A DNA stretch of 34,849 nt from Candidatus Obscuribacter sp. (GCA_021772095.1 JADYXR010000020.1:1-34849), one strand, 5' to 3'. Shown: positions 9,511 through 17,865, counted from the stretch's first letter. A program made the numbers and translations. The notes: generated from the sequence alone by a model not told the origin.

Positions 9511-9883
9511 CGAAGATTGTGGCTAAAAAGTTCAATTAAATGGCGAGTTTTCGAAAAACTCGAAACGCTGTCATACCAAGGTTTTAGCCACGCACGTGTG
9601 GCTGCTGCTATTGACGGTTTGTGAGTTTTGTCTGAACTGTAGATCGGCTCTTAAGGCTAAACTCGACAAGTCCATAATCCTTACTTGCTGGACAGGTTTT
9701 TGACAAACTCATTGCATTTTGGAAAAACTTCGGTTAGACTGCCAGAGCCCTTGTCGATACCGCCCGCGGTGCCATAGGCTATACCGCAGATGAATCGTTT
9801 ATTCTTTATTGATTGTACAAATTTTCTCGCGCTTGAGGCGCGGCTTGCGGTCATCACAGGCTTGGGTCACCGCCCATCTGCGA
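9511..9883. other. Intergenic region, 373 bp, one hairpin
   Basis: No gene is supported here. The region has a perfect 8-bp hairpin with a 3-nt loop (CGAGTTTT at 9544-9551, AAAACTCG at 9555-9562). It lacks a clear T tract on either strand, so it is not called a terminator. A TTGACA hexamer around 9700 has no -10 partner at 16-18 bp. Short ORFs that run on the plus strand into 9790-10291 are antisense shadows of the glycosyltransferase gene. Confidence 0.5.
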
Positions 9884-10789
9884 TCAAGTCGCCGTGCGTT
9901 GTCCGCCAGTCAGTACTCTCTTCAACGTGTACGCAAAGATCCTCACGTACGCAAGCGTCATCAATCCGACATAAGCGAAACCGTCCATGTACCAACGGTC
10001 TCCGCGATAATGTTTGCGCCAGAATCGATACAAACCACGATGCGAAGAGAGGATCATGCGCGCTTTAACTTGCTTGATCGACTGACCATAGTGGTGGACG
10101 ACTTTAGCATCAGGATCGAACCAGATCTCCCAATCATGCTGCTTGACGCGATAGCACCAATCCACTTCCTCAAACAACATGAAGTAGCCTTCGTCAAGCA
10201 ATCCCACTTCATCCAGCACGGTGCGCCGGATCAGAAGCGCGGCCCCTTCCGGCTGATCGACTTCGCGTCTGTCATCATGATTCCAATCTAACATTTTGTA
10301 AGCACGAAACTTGGTGCCCTGGCTCGATCCCACAGGAAACATTTTGCTGAGCCCAACTAATTCGTAAAGCATTCCGATAAAAGTCGGAAACGCCCGACAC
10401 GATCTTTGCACGCTGCCATCAGTGTTTAGCAGTTGTGGTGCCACCACTCCGCAGCGCGGATTTTTTTCAAAAAACTCTATCAACGTTCCAATCGCACCGG
10501 GCTTAACTTCGGTATCCGGGTTGAGCAGCAGAACGTAATCACTCGTCGTGTCTCTGAGCGCTTGATTGTTTGCTTTGGCAAAACCTAAATTTTCTGTGTT
10601 TCTAATCAACCTAACCCAGGGATGCTCCCGGGCAACCATGTCCGCCGATCCGTCGTGTGAATCGTTGTCGATCACAAACACTTCTGTCTCCACATCCGGC
10701 ATGCGCGCTAACTCTTCCTGAACCGTGACAAGGCAGCGGTTCAAGAGATCGCGTGTGTTCCAGCTGACAGTGATGATTGAAAGGCGCAT
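9884..10789 (-). CDS. Family 2 glycosyltransferase (rhamnosyltransferase-like)
   Basis: This 301-aa GT-A fold glycosyltransferase is similar in layout to WbbL/RfbF-type enzymes that transfer rhamnose or another sugar to a lipid-linked acceptor. Visible motifs are the N-terminal LSIITVSWNTRDLL, VIDNDSHDGS, the LLNPDTEV motif (DxD-like metal/nucleotide-sugar site) and FEEVDWCYR near the acceptor site. There is no N-terminal membrane segment; the C-terminal part is moderately hydrophobic and probably membrane-associated. It is divergent from the phosphoglycosyl transferase gene and sits beside the dTDP-rhamnose genes, so dTDP-L-rhamnose is a plausible donor, though this is inferred from context only. 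Confidence 0.88.
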   Translation of the reverse strand: MRLSIITVSWNTRDLLNRCLVTVQEELARMPDVETEVFVIDNDSHDGSADMVAREHPWVRLIRNTENLGFAKANNQALRDTTSDYVLLLNPDTEVKPGAIGTLIEFFEKNPRCGVVAPQLLNTDGSVQRSCRAFPTFIGMLYELVGLSKMFPVGSSQGTKFRAYKMLDWNHDDRREVDQPEGAALLIRRTVLDEVGLLDEGYFMLFEEVDWCYRVKQHDWEIWFDPDAKVVHHYGQSIKQVKARMILSSHRGLYRFWRKHYRGDRWYMDGFAYVGLMTLAYVRIFAYTLKRVLTGGQRTAT

Positions 10790-10971
10790 TCTAAAAGGCT
10801 TGTACCAGGACTACATTGTAACCATTTGCATTCTGGCCAGTTTACTCCGGCGCTCGGCGGACCTTGGATAAATAAGTCCAATCTTATAGAGCGTGACGCT
10901 CGAACGGCGCTTCCCATCTGTACAATTTGCAAAACGGCATCAAGCCGTCCACCCTTGGTCCCGTCACGTTT

Positions 10972-11535
10972 ATGTTTTTGAAACGCCTGACAGATATATT
11001 TCTTGCGACAACTGCCCTGGTAGGAGCTTCGCCCTTATTGTTGGGCGCCGCTTTATGGATAAAACTGGATTCAAAGGGACCTGTCATATTTCGCCAAAAA
11101 CGAATCGGCACGAATGGCGAATTGTTTGAAATTTATAAATTTAGAACGATGCGTGAGGGCACACCCGACCTGGCTACGGACCAGATGCAGAACCTGCCCA
11201 GCCCCATAACTCGAAGCGGCAATTTTCTGCGTAAAACCAGTATCGATGAGCTTCCACAGCTTGTAAATGTGTTAAAAGGTGAGATGAGTTTAGTCGGCCC
11301 TCGCCCGGCTCTGTATAATCAAACGGAACTCACGGCTCTGCGCTCGGACGCCGGTGTTCTCGCTTTTCCTCCTGGGATTACTGGATGGGCGCAGGTCAAC
11401 GGGCGCGACGAATTACCGGATCCGGTCAAGGTCGAATTTGATAAATGGTATTGCGACCACTGGAGCTACTTTCTGGACTGGCGCATTATGTTCGAAACCG
11501 TGTTTGCTGTTGTAAGCAGGCGCGGAGCTAAGTAA
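10972..11535 (+). CDS. Bacterial sugar transferase (monotopic phosphoglycosyl transferase)
   Basis: This enzyme starts lipid-linked glycan assembly by moving a sugar-phosphate from a nucleotide sugar to undecaprenyl phosphate. The protein has the single N-terminal re-entrant helix (about residues 5-30) after an MFLKRLTDI start, followed by the family motifs KFRTM, DELPQL, SLVGPRP and PGITGWAQVNGR, and ends near the expected length of the small (WecP/PglC-type) class. I chose the ATG at 10972 (187 aa) because family members begin with a KR-x-x-D element just before the helix. A TTG at 10927 would add 15 residues, and neither site has a clear Shine-Dalgarno. It is followed after 34 bp by rmlA, so the two are probably cotranscribed. 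A 13-bp palindrome (GAGCGT/ACGCTC around one base) lies at 10889-10901 in the divergent promoter region. Confidence 0.9.
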   Translation: MFLKRLTDIFLATTALVGASPLLLGAALWIKLDSKGPVIFRQKRIGTNGELFEIYKFRTMREGTPDLATDQMQNLPSPITRSGNFLRKTSIDELPQLVNVLKGEMSLVGPRPALYNQTELTALRSDAGVLAFPPGITGWAQVNGRDELPDPVKVEFDKWYCDHWSYFLDWRIMFETVFAVVSRRGAK

Positions 11536-11569
11536 CAGCGAAACACTCACGACTCAATAGGTTAAGACC

Positions 11570-12643
11570 ATGAAGGGACTCATTCTAAGCGGCGGTAAGG
11601 GTACAAGGATGCGTCCAATCACGCATACTGCTGCAAAACAATTGTTGCCGGTAGCCAACAAGCCGATTCTCTATTACGGCATTGAAGCTCTAGTCGACGC
11701 CGGTATTAAAGAGATCGGAATTATCATCAGTCCCGAAACGGGCGAAGACGTCAAGACCAGCGTCGGCAATGGAGATCGTTGGGGCATCAAGGTCGAATAT
11801 ATTTTGCAAGACCAGCCCGCCGGCCTTGCTCACGCTGTCAAGACCGCGCAGCCCTTCCTCGGCGACGATCCATTCGTCATGTATCTCGGTGACAACTTAA
11901 TTAAGGATGGTGTCGGACCGCTTGTTCGCGAGTTCGAGAAAGGCAACGCCGACGCTTTTATTCTTCTCAAAGAAGTCGAGAATCCGTCATCGTTTGGTGT
12001 TGCAGTTTTAAATCCAGATGGTTCAATCAAAAAATTGGATGAGAAACCAGCAAAACCCGAGTCTAATCTCGCTCTTGTCGGTGTGTATCTCTTCAATAAA
12101 GAAATCCACAAAGCAATTGGTCTGATCCAGCCAAGTAAACGCGGCGAACTCGAGATTACCGACGCGATTCAAAAATTGATCGACATCGGTCACAAAGTCG
12201 GCAACCACATCCTCAAGAGCTGGTGGCTCGATACCGGAAAGAAAGATGACATGTTGGAAGCCAATCGTGTTGTGCTCGACGAGATGATTGAAGTAAATCT
12301 GGAAGGCGTGATTGACGCCGCTTCCAAGGTCTCCGGACGCGTTACGCTCGGCAAAGGCAGCAGACTTGTAAATTGCACCGTTCGCGGACCTGCAATCATC
12401 GGCACGGATTGTTTGATCGAGAACACCTACATCGGTCCATTCACATCAATAGGCGATCGCGCACATGTTTCCTTCGCCGAAATCGAACACTGCATTCTCA
12501 GAGAAGATTGCAAAATTACTGATTTCCACGGACGCATTGCCGACAGTTTGATCGGAGTCAACGTCGAGCTAACCAGAGGCGAACATCGTCCTGTTGCGTA
12601 CCGTTTGATGCTCGGCGATGACAGTAAAGTAGAAGTCGTTTAA
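11570..12643 (+). CDS. rmlA: Glucose-1-phosphate thymidylyltransferase, long form
   Basis: First step of dTDP-L-rhamnose synthesis: glucose-1-phosphate plus dTTP gives dTDP-glucose. The 357-aa protein has the nucleotidyltransferase signature LSGGKGTRMRPIT (about residues 6-18), KQLLPVANKPI and the YLGDN motif. After about residue 240 it carries a left-handed beta-helix-like C-terminal region with hexapeptide-type repeats. This places it in the long RmlA subfamily, rather than the roughly 290-aa enterobacterial type. It is expected to be cytoplasmic. The other three pathway genes (rmlB, rmlD, rmlC) lie 2.4 kb downstream on the same strand, separated by the mobile mystery pair. Confidence 0.93.
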   Translation: MKGLILSGGKGTRMRPITHTAAKQLLPVANKPILYYGIEALVDAGIKEIGIIISPETGEDVKTSVGNGDRWGIKVEYILQDQPAGLAHAVKTAQPFLGDDPFVMYLGDNLIKDGVGPLVREFEKGNADAFILLKEVENPSSFGVAVLNPDGSIKKLDEKPAKPESNLALVGVYLFNKEIHKAIGLIQPSKRGELEITDAIQKLIDIGHKVGNHILKSWWLDTGKKDDMLEANRVVLDEMIEVNLEGVIDAASKVSGRVTLGKGSRLVNCTVRGPAIIGTDCLIENTYIGPFTSIGDRAHVSFAEIEHCILREDCKITDFHGRIADSLIGVNVELTRGEHRPVAYRLMLGDDSKVEVV

Positions 12644-12652
12644 ATCTAAACG
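12642..12652 (+). repeat. Left copy of an 11-bp direct repeat bracketing the Fic/XRE block
   Basis: AAATCTAAACG occurs here, starting two bases before the end of rmlA, and again at 14657-14667. The two copies bracket about 2.0 kb containing the Fic gene, the XRE gene and a small membrane ORF. It resembles a target-site duplication or a recombination crossover. A chance match between the two intergenic regions is unlikely (a few percent by rough estimate) but not excluded. Confidence 0.5.
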
Positions 12653-12848
12653 TTTCGAATTTTTTGAAATGAAACGCTTTCTCGATATCGGAAAGTCTGC
12701 ATGAGCTGTGGTATTCAGTGACTGAAATTGTTGCGGCACTACTCGCGGTGCCTCTGTTTTTAGCGGGAAAATTACGAAAGGCAGTGGTAATTCCCGACAG
12801 AATTGAGACAATGAAACGCTGAAATCTGACTGGGAAAAGAAAAAAACA

Positions 12849-13442
12849 CTATTGACGTTTTGCGAAAGAAATCAGTAAATCGTAGTTATTTTGATCGGCA
12901 GCTCGCAGTGCCGTGATGTACGCTCTTCTCGTTTCTCCGTCAACGTCTAACGACTGGCCACCCCAGGTCAAAGAAACCTCTTTATTGAACAACAACAATA
13001 GATCTGCAGTAAGTCTTGCGTGACGACCGTTGCCGTTAGGAAATGGATGAATACTGACCAGGCGATGATGAATGCGAATAGCGCAGATATCGATAGGGAA
13101 GGTGTCATTCTCAAACCAATATTTTGCATCGCCACACAGTTGACTTAATTGTGTTTGTATTTGATAGGGCTCCACGCCAATGTTTTTACCGGTTGCGCGA
13201 AAGGTGCCGGCCCATTTCCATGTGTCGTCAAACATGCGCTTATGGAGCAATTTGAGTGAATCAATAGTGAGCAGATCTCTTCGGAGTATCCGGCTTTTTC
13301 TAGCCCATAGCACTGCTTGGGCGATGTTTGTTTGCTCAAAAGCATTCAGTTCCCCGCGAGTTGTTAATCCAGGTTTAAGCCCTGCAGCTTCGTCAGGATC
13401 GAGCGGGGTAGCACCTTCTGGTAGTTGATCCTTGTCAGTCAT
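12849..13442 (-). CDS. Mobile mystery protein B (Fic-family protein)
   Basis: This 197-aa Fic-domain protein has an intact active-site loop HPFPNGNGRHAR (catalytic His, GNG anion hole, Arg), so it is probably able to transfer AMP or a similar nucleotide to a target protein. The N-terminus (EGATPLDPDEAAGLKPG, TTRGELNAFEQTNI) matches the TIGR 'mobile mystery protein B' family as I remember it. That family always travels with mobile mystery protein A, the gene directly upstream here. The two genes overlap by 8 bp, giving translational coupling. The pair is known from mobile elements and resembles a toxin-antitoxin or defence module, although its function is undescribed. The stretch TTRGE upstream of the Fic core might be an inhibitory helix, but it is not a clean match to the S/T-xxx-E-G/N motif. 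Confidence 0.93.
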   Translation of the reverse strand: MTDKDQLPEGATPLDPDEAAGLKPGLTTRGELNAFEQTNIAQAVLWARKSRILRRDLLTIDSLKLLHKRMFDDTWKWAGTFRATGKNIGVEPYQIQTQLSQLCGDAKYWFENDTFPIDICAIRIHHRLVSIHPFPNGNGRHARLTADLLLLFNKEVSLTWGGQSLDVDGETRRAYITALRAADQNNYDLLISFAKRQ

Positions 13443-13893
13443 TTCGCCAGAGATCTCTTTTCCCTTTGCGGAGAATGTCGGCGGCTAGCTCTTCAATGAG
13501 CTCATTCCGATCTGCTTCAGTTGTCGCCTGCTGCTCAAGAGCCATCGTTTTAAACACGGTTTCAGATATCTCCTGAGCCCGCCGTCGCGCCTGCTCCTTC
13601 ACCGTCTGTTCAAAAGAATGTTCTGGTACTAGAGCGTACATCAGGCGGCATCCAAGTGCTTCTGCGGCGCGCTCCAGTGAGCGGAGAGTTATTGTTCCGT
13701 TGCGTTCGCTGTTCTCCATATCAATAACAGTCGACTGACGCACACCCAAGCGCGCGGCAAGTTGGTAGCTGCTCATTTCCAAGGCGCCGCGGATCTCGTG
13801 AATGTAGCCTCGAGGCGGCGCTTCAATCGGCTCAAGATGTTTCATGGTTTGGTCGAGCTGGCGTCTGCGTAGCTTATTGGTTAGTTTAGTCAT
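13435..13893 (-). CDS. Mobile mystery protein A (XRE-type regulator)
   Basis: This 152-aa protein has a helix-turn-helix of the XRE/Cro type at about residues 40-95 (MSSYQLAARLGVRQSTV, then SLERAAEALGC). Flanking N- and C-terminal helices are typical of the 'mobile mystery protein A' family. It is the likely DNA-binding partner and autoregulator of the Fic protein encoded downstream. Its upstream region (13916-14023) has nested inverted repeats suitable as operators. The Shine-Dalgarno is weak. The pair interrupts the dTDP-rhamnose gene set, consistent with acquisition by transfer. Confidence 0.93.
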   Translation of the reverse strand: MTKLTNKLRRRQLDQTMKHLEPIEAPPRGYIHEIRGALEMSSYQLAARLGVRQSTVIDMENSERNGTITLRSLERAAEALGCRLMYALVPEHSFEQTVKEQARRRAQEISETVFKTMALEQQATTEADRNELIEELAADILRKGKRDLWRND

Positions 13894-13915
13894 AAAAGGT
13901 CTATTCCGGTTGATG

Positions 13916-14023
13916 GGCTATAACCTATTAAATCACACCCTTTTAATAGGGTGTGGCAAGTTGTTTTTACTGATATTAATTGGCTATTCTCTATTATTTT
14001 ATCAAATTTAATCGGTTATAGCC
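13916..14023. promoter_or_regulatory. Palindrome-rich operator/promoter region of the Fic/XRE operon
   Basis: A perfect 10-bp inverted repeat (GGCTATAACC at 13916-13925, GGTTATAGCC at 14014-14023) encloses 88 bp. Inside are two interlocked palindromes: CCTATTAAA 13924-13932 with TTTAATAGG 13942-13950, and CACACCC 13934-13940 with GGGTGTG 13949-13955. A third partial site, TGGCTATTCT, begins at 13981. The interior is AT-rich. The symmetric layout just upstream of the XRE gene is what an autoregulated operator with several dimer sites would look like. No convincing -35/-10 pair could be fixed. Confidence 0.65.
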
Positions 14024-14223
14024 AGTTGAATCTCAAGCATTGTCCGCCAGGCTTTGGATCAGCAGCCACTTGAGCTGTTTAGCGTTAGGGGTCATTCAAC
14101 CGCACTTGCGGCTGTGCGCCGTGTGCGGATGCCGCTCCCGTTTTTGCACATTTTTCGAGAAAACTTGAGTGAGAGTCGAAGTGGTCTAAAATAAAGAAAT
14201 AGTCGCGGCTTGGTTGTTCTGCA

Positions 14224-14562
14224 GTGTTGATACTTATGTTCCTAGTCTTTGCCCCCTTTGTTTGTCTTTTCGGCTACGTAATTTGCCGCATTTTTGCAGA
14301 GATTTCGAGGACCGTTTCTGCCCAATTGTTAGGAGTCATTCTCATTAGTGCGTTCTTCTTAATTGGATTGAGTTGGAATCTGGGACCTATGCGTTTTTGC
14401 GGCATTTTGTTTACAGTGCTGGGGTGTATGTGTCCGTTGCGCCTGGCATTGTGGCGTCGGTGGCGCACTACTAACGGATCGAGTTATTGGGGCGAACTGG
14501 TTGCTGGAAGTTTGATTTCCACGTGGGGATTCATTGCATTCGGGAGCTCTAGTTTTAGATAA
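14224..14562 (+). CDS. Hypothetical small membrane protein
   Basis: This 112-aa ORF is highly hydrophobic, with three to four predicted membrane helices (about residues 2-25, 32-50, 54-72, 90-108) and a basic loop (RRWRTT). I do not recognise a family. The reading begins with GTG at 14224; the ATG at 14236 is an alternative, and neither has a clear Shine-Dalgarno. It lies inside the block bracketed by the 11-bp direct repeat and may be a passenger with the Fic/XRE pair. The hydrophobic pattern is consistent with a real product, but start and expression are uncertain. Confidence 0.45.
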   Translation: MLILMFLVFAPFVCLFGYVICRIFAEISRTVSAQLLGVILISAFFLIGLSWNLGPMRFCGILFTVLGCMCPLRLALWRRWRTTNGSSYWGELVAGSLISTWGFIAFGSSSFR

Positions 14563-15056
14563 AAACTCGTCCAATCGCACCTAGCGAAATCACAGATCTG
14601 CCGATGAATGGACGGCTTGAAACAGATGGTGTCGTATGTGGTGCTCGACCTGCCACAAATCTAAACGCTAAACTCGTTGGCCAATTATTCGGCTCGTCTC
14701 GTTCCTTATCAATTCGTTGATTGTTTCCTCCGCTTCGCAACGTTCTTGCGCAGCTTGTTGAACCCTTCAGGCTCTTCATTCAGAACAGTTCACTCCGCGG
14801 CGTTCGATCATCTGAGTTTCCTGTAATCAAATTAGTATCCGATTGAAAAGTATTAGCGCTGTTTAAACTAGCGCCTCATGAGAACTGCTCGCTCCTCCCG
14901 ACAACATGAAGCAATATTCACACAGGACGGGTTCTAGATTATCTGGGGCGGGTTGATTTAATCGCCTGCAACAGTTGACAATCAAATGGTTCAATCCAGA
15001 ACGTTGTACGTTTCTTACTCAAAAACGTTTTTTGGCGACAGCAGAAGAGGTAATCT
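14563..15056. other. Intergenic region, 494 bp, upstream of rmlB
   Basis: No credible gene is seen. The region includes the second copy of the 11-bp direct repeat (14657-14667) and a GTTTAAAC palindrome near 14865 flanked by TAGCGC direct repeats. The strong rmlB ribosome binding site (AAGAGG at 15045-15050) is at its right edge. Its length suggests that rmlB has its own promoter, but I could not place a good -35/-10 pair. Confidence 0.5.
14657..14667 (+). repeat. Right copy of the 11-bp direct repeat bracketing the Fic/XRE block
   Basis: This AAATCTAAACG is identical to 12642-12652 and in the same orientation. Beyond the 11 bases the flanks do not match. Together the copies could mark the ends of an inserted DNA segment between rmlA and rmlB. 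Confidence 0.5.
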
Positions 15057-16166
15057 ATGCGACTCTTGGTAACAGGCGGACTAGGCTTTATCGGCAGCAA
15101 TCTCGTGCGCCATTTGCTCAAAACCTATCCATCTTATGAAATCATCAATCTCGATGCCCAGACATATGCTGGACACCTGGAGAACCTGGAAGACGTAGCG
15201 AGTAATCCGCGCTACCGGTTCGTCAAAGGTCGCATCGAAGACGCTAATCTCGTCGACAAGATTGTTTCCGGCAAATTGTTCGGACCGATCGACGGCATAA
15301 TGAACCTCGCGGCTGAAAGCCACGTTGACCGTTCGATTGAAGATCCCGCAGTATTCGTCCACTCCAACATTCTCGGCACCCAGGTTCTGCTCGATGCAGC
15401 TTTCAGGCATGGTCTGGTAAAAGGAACGAAACCAGGTGTTGATGCCAAATTCAACATACGCTACGTGCAAATTTCCACAGACGAAGTCTATGGATCGCTT
15501 GGACCAACCGGCTTCTTCACTGAAGATACGCCACTTGCTCCTAACAGCCCATATTCAGCCAGTAAGGCCGGATCCGACATGCTGTGCCGCGCTTACTTCC
15601 ATACATTCGCTATGCCGGTAATGATCACTAGATGTTCAAACAACTACGGTCCTTATCAGCACCCGGAAAAATTGATTCCTTTGTTTATCGATAACTTGAT
15701 GAACAACAAACAAGTACCTGTATATGGTGATGGCGCCAACGTTCGCGATTGGTTGCACGTAACCGATCACTGCCGCGCAATTGATGCTGTGTTCCACAAC
15801 GGGCTCGGCGGTGAGGTCTACAACATTGGTGGCAACAACGAACGCACCAATATGCAAATCACCAAATTGTTGCTCAACGAACTCGGCAAGGGCGAAAACC
15901 TGATCCGTTACGTCGAAGACCGCCTCGGTCACGATCGTCGTTATGCAATCGATTCTTCGAAGATGCAGAAAGAGCTTGGCTGGACTCCGAAGTATACCTT
16001 CGAGACCGGCATCAAAGAAACGATCAGCTGGTACAAAGCCAATCAAGTTTGGCTCCAGAAAGTAACAGGCAAGTACGAAGAAGCCAAAGCGATGGAGCAA
16101 GCCGCAGCAGCAGCTGCTGCCGTTCATGCAGCCGCAGCAGTAGCGACGCCGCCCACGATCATCTAG
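15057..16166 (+). CDS. rmlB: dTDP-glucose 4,6-dehydratase
   Basis: Second step of dTDP-rhamnose synthesis: dTDP-glucose is dehydrated to dTDP-4-keto-6-deoxyglucose with bound NAD+. The 369-aa short-chain dehydrogenase/reductase has the Rossmann motif TGGLGFIGSN (residues 6-15), a TDEVYG acid/base segment and the catalytic YSASK (Y166, K170). AAGAGG with a 6-nt spacer fixes the ATG. Beyond the normal end of the enzyme is an extra tail of about 25 residues, extremely Ala-rich (AAAAAAAVHAAAAVA) and ending in TPPTII. This extension is not needed for catalysis in homologues and could be a disordered tag. It is followed by rmlD after 165 bp. Confidence 0.95.
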   Translation: MRLLVTGGLGFIGSNLVRHLLKTYPSYEIINLDAQTYAGHLENLEDVASNPRYRFVKGRIEDANLVDKIVSGKLFGPIDGIMNLAAESHVDRSIEDPAVFVHSNILGTQVLLDAAFRHGLVKGTKPGVDAKFNIRYVQISTDEVYGSLGPTGFFTEDTPLAPNSPYSASKAGSDMLCRAYFHTFAMPVMITRCSNNYGPYQHPEKLIPLFIDNLMNNKQVPVYGDGANVRDWLHVTDHCRAIDAVFHNGLGGEVYNIGGNNERTNMQITKLLLNELGKGENLIRYVEDRLGHDRRYAIDSSKMQKELGWTPKYTFETGIKETISWYKANQVWLQKVTGKYEEAKAMEQAAAAAAAVHAAAAVATPPTII

Positions 16167-16171
16167 AATTA

Positions 16172-16203
16172 TGCAAGTTGCCGGCCCTGCCGGCTGCGCT
16201 TGA
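16172..16203 (+). other. GC-rich hairpin between rmlB and rmlD
   Basis: GCCGGC-CCT-GCCGGC forms a 6-bp stem that is extended, beyond mismatches, by CAAG/CTTG. No T tract follows, so this is probably not a complete terminator. It could affect mRNA processing or stability between the two cotranscribed genes. Confidence 0.4.
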
Positions 16204-16331
16204 AGACCTGTCGAGTTTGCTCGGGCAGTCTCTTCCTGGCATTCATTAAAACGAAATCAGGCGATCCGATCGCGAGGTTTCGATCAATCTTGCATGTTCT
16301 TTCGTCTCGCCTCGAAGTAAGGGAGTAAACA

Positions 16332-17192
16332 ATGACCGACAAACGGCTTCTCGTCACCGGTGCTGGTGGCATGTTGGGACAAGCGCTTGTGGCTTGCCTC
16401 GAATCTCGCGGATACGTGGTAATCGCTTCGCCGCGCGAGAGGCTGGATGTGACGAATTACGAGCAGGTGTTGGAACAGCTCAACATGCATACACCGGACT
16501 TAGTGCTGCACTGCGCCGCCTATACGAAGGTCGACCAGGCTGAGTCCGAACCAGAGTTGGCGTTTTTCATCAATGGTTATGGCACCGAGAATCTCGCTGT
16601 CGCTTGCAATCACATCAACATCCCGTTGCTGTATGTGAGCTCTGATTACGTTTTTGACGGCGAGCAAAATCGCCCTTACACGACCTGGGATGACACCAGA
16701 CCGCTGTCAATCTACGGCAAGACCAAACTCGCCGGTGAGAGAGCCATAATGAGGCATCTCAGGCGCTTTTACATTGTCAGAACCAGTTGGCTTTATGGTC
16801 CCAACGGCAAGAATTTCGTGGAAACCATTCTGCAAATGGCTAGCGACGGCAAACCGCTTCGTGTGGTTGCCGACCAGTACGGTTCTCCGACCTGCACACT
16901 CAGTTTGTCAGAGACCATAGCCGACTTGATTGCTACCGATCGCTGGGGCGTTTACCACGCTTCCGATGATGGCGTGACCAACTGGCACGAGTTTGCCAAA
17001 GAGATAGTCACCGATTCGAACGTCGTGGTGACGCCGATTGCCACGTCGGACATGCCAAGACCTGCTACCCGACCTAAATATTCCGTTATGGATAAAACCA
17101 CTTTGATCAATACGATCGGTCGAGAACTGCCCACCTGGCAGGATTCACTGCACGCCTACCTGCGGTTGCGAAAGACAAAGACACTAGCGTAA
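16332..17192 (+). CDS. rmlD: dTDP-4-dehydrorhamnose reductase
   Basis: Last step of the pathway: NAD(P)H-dependent reduction of dTDP-4-keto-L-rhamnose to dTDP-L-rhamnose. The 286-aa protein has the GAGGMLGQAL nucleotide-binding loop at residues 10-19, SSDYVFDG, the catalytic IYGKTKLAGE and the VRTSWLYGPNGKNFV segment, which are diagnostic for RmlD. The length is normal. AGGGAG about 7 nt before the ATG is a good ribosome binding site. It sits between rmlB and rmlC on the same strand. Confidence 0.95.
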   Translation: MTDKRLLVTGAGGMLGQALVACLESRGYVVIASPRERLDVTNYEQVLEQLNMHTPDLVLHCAAYTKVDQAESEPELAFFINGYGTENLAVACNHINIPLLYVSSDYVFDGEQNRPYTTWDDTRPLSIYGKTKLAGERAIMRHLRRFYIVRTSWLYGPNGKNFVETILQMASDGKPLRVVADQYGSPTCTLSLSETIADLIATDRWGVYHASDDGVTNWHEFAKEIVTDSNVVVTPIATSDMPRPATRPKYSVMDKTTLINTIGRELPTWQDSLHAYLRLRKTKTLA

Positions 17193-17280
17193 ACGGGCAG
17201 CAAAGCGCTCAAAATCTGGTATTCTATGCACTTGTTTAGTGGATAGATTACTACTGTCAGAGGCGAGAGATCGGCTAGCT

Positions 17281-17847
17281 ATGAGCGTAAAAGCACTTAC
17301 AAAAGACGAGATTGGTCAGGATTTCGCAACTGAGTTGTCGGTCCAGGATTATGCAAGAAAGACACCGATTGAAGGCGTCAAGATTATCGACTTGAAGTTG
17401 ATGATGGATGACGGCGGTTGTTTTACGGAAATTCTGAGACTGGATGAAAGCGGTAACTTCCTCGGAATACCCGAACTGGCAGATTTTAAAGTCAGACAAT
17501 CAAACTATTCGCAAATGCTTCCGGGCGTAATCAAGGCTTTCCATCTACATTTCAATCAAGAAGATGTTTGGTTCATCCAACCTTATGACCGCGTTTTGAT
17601 TGGTTTGTTCGACGCGCGAAGCGGTTCTTCGACATACAAAGCCCAAATGCGCTTCGTTATGGGCGGCGGAAAATCTCAAATCTTGTACATACCTAGAGGC
17701 GTCGCGCACGGTCTGGCAAACCTCTGGAGTGTCCCGTCCAACATGATCTATTTCGTCAATCAATTCTTTGACGTCAATGAACCCGATGAGCGCAGGCTCC
17801 CATGGGATGCGCTTGGCGAAGATTTCTGGACGATCAAAAAAGGCTAA
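17281..17847 (+). CDS. rmlC: dTDP-4-dehydrorhamnose 3,5-epimerase-like cupin
   Basis: Third step of the pathway: epimerisation of dTDP-4-keto-6-deoxyglucose at C3 and C5. The protein (188 aa from the ATG at 17281) is an RmlC-type cupin with AFHLHFNQED in place of the usual catalytic-His HYQ segment, PRGVAHGLANL (second His) and DERRLPWDALGEDFW near the end. The active-site surroundings are divergent from typical RmlC, so a related epimerase or isomerase is possible, but context strongly favours rmlC. A GTG at 17239 would add 14 residues. I prefer 17281 because a TATTCT -10-like element at 17220-17225 would place the transcript start almost on the GTG. The gene ends before a strong terminator. 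Confidence 0.85.
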   Translation: MSVKALTKDEIGQDFATELSVQDYARKTPIEGVKIIDLKLMMDDGGCFTEILRLDESGNFLGIPELADFKVRQSNYSQMLPGVIKAFHLHFNQEDVWFIQPYDRVLIGLFDARSGSSTYKAQMRFVMGGGKSQILYIPRGVAHGLANLWSVPSNMIYFVNQFFDVNEPDERRLPWDALGEDFWTIKKG

Positions 17848-17865
17848 AGACAAAACGGTTTAAAT

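Noticed and set aside
9544..9562. Terminator at the CGAGTTTT/AAAACTCG hairpin
   Set aside because: There is no T tract directly after the stem on either strand.
9790..10291. Plus-strand ORFs across the GT2 gene
   Set aside because: They are antisense shadows; the minus-strand frame has clear GT2 motifs.
14030..14130. Integron attC site near the Fic/XRE block (AGCGTTAGGGG at about 14090)
   Set aside because: GTTAGGG does not fit GTTRRRY, and no inverse core with matching L-sites was found. Only a CCGCAC/GTGCGG inverted repeat is near.
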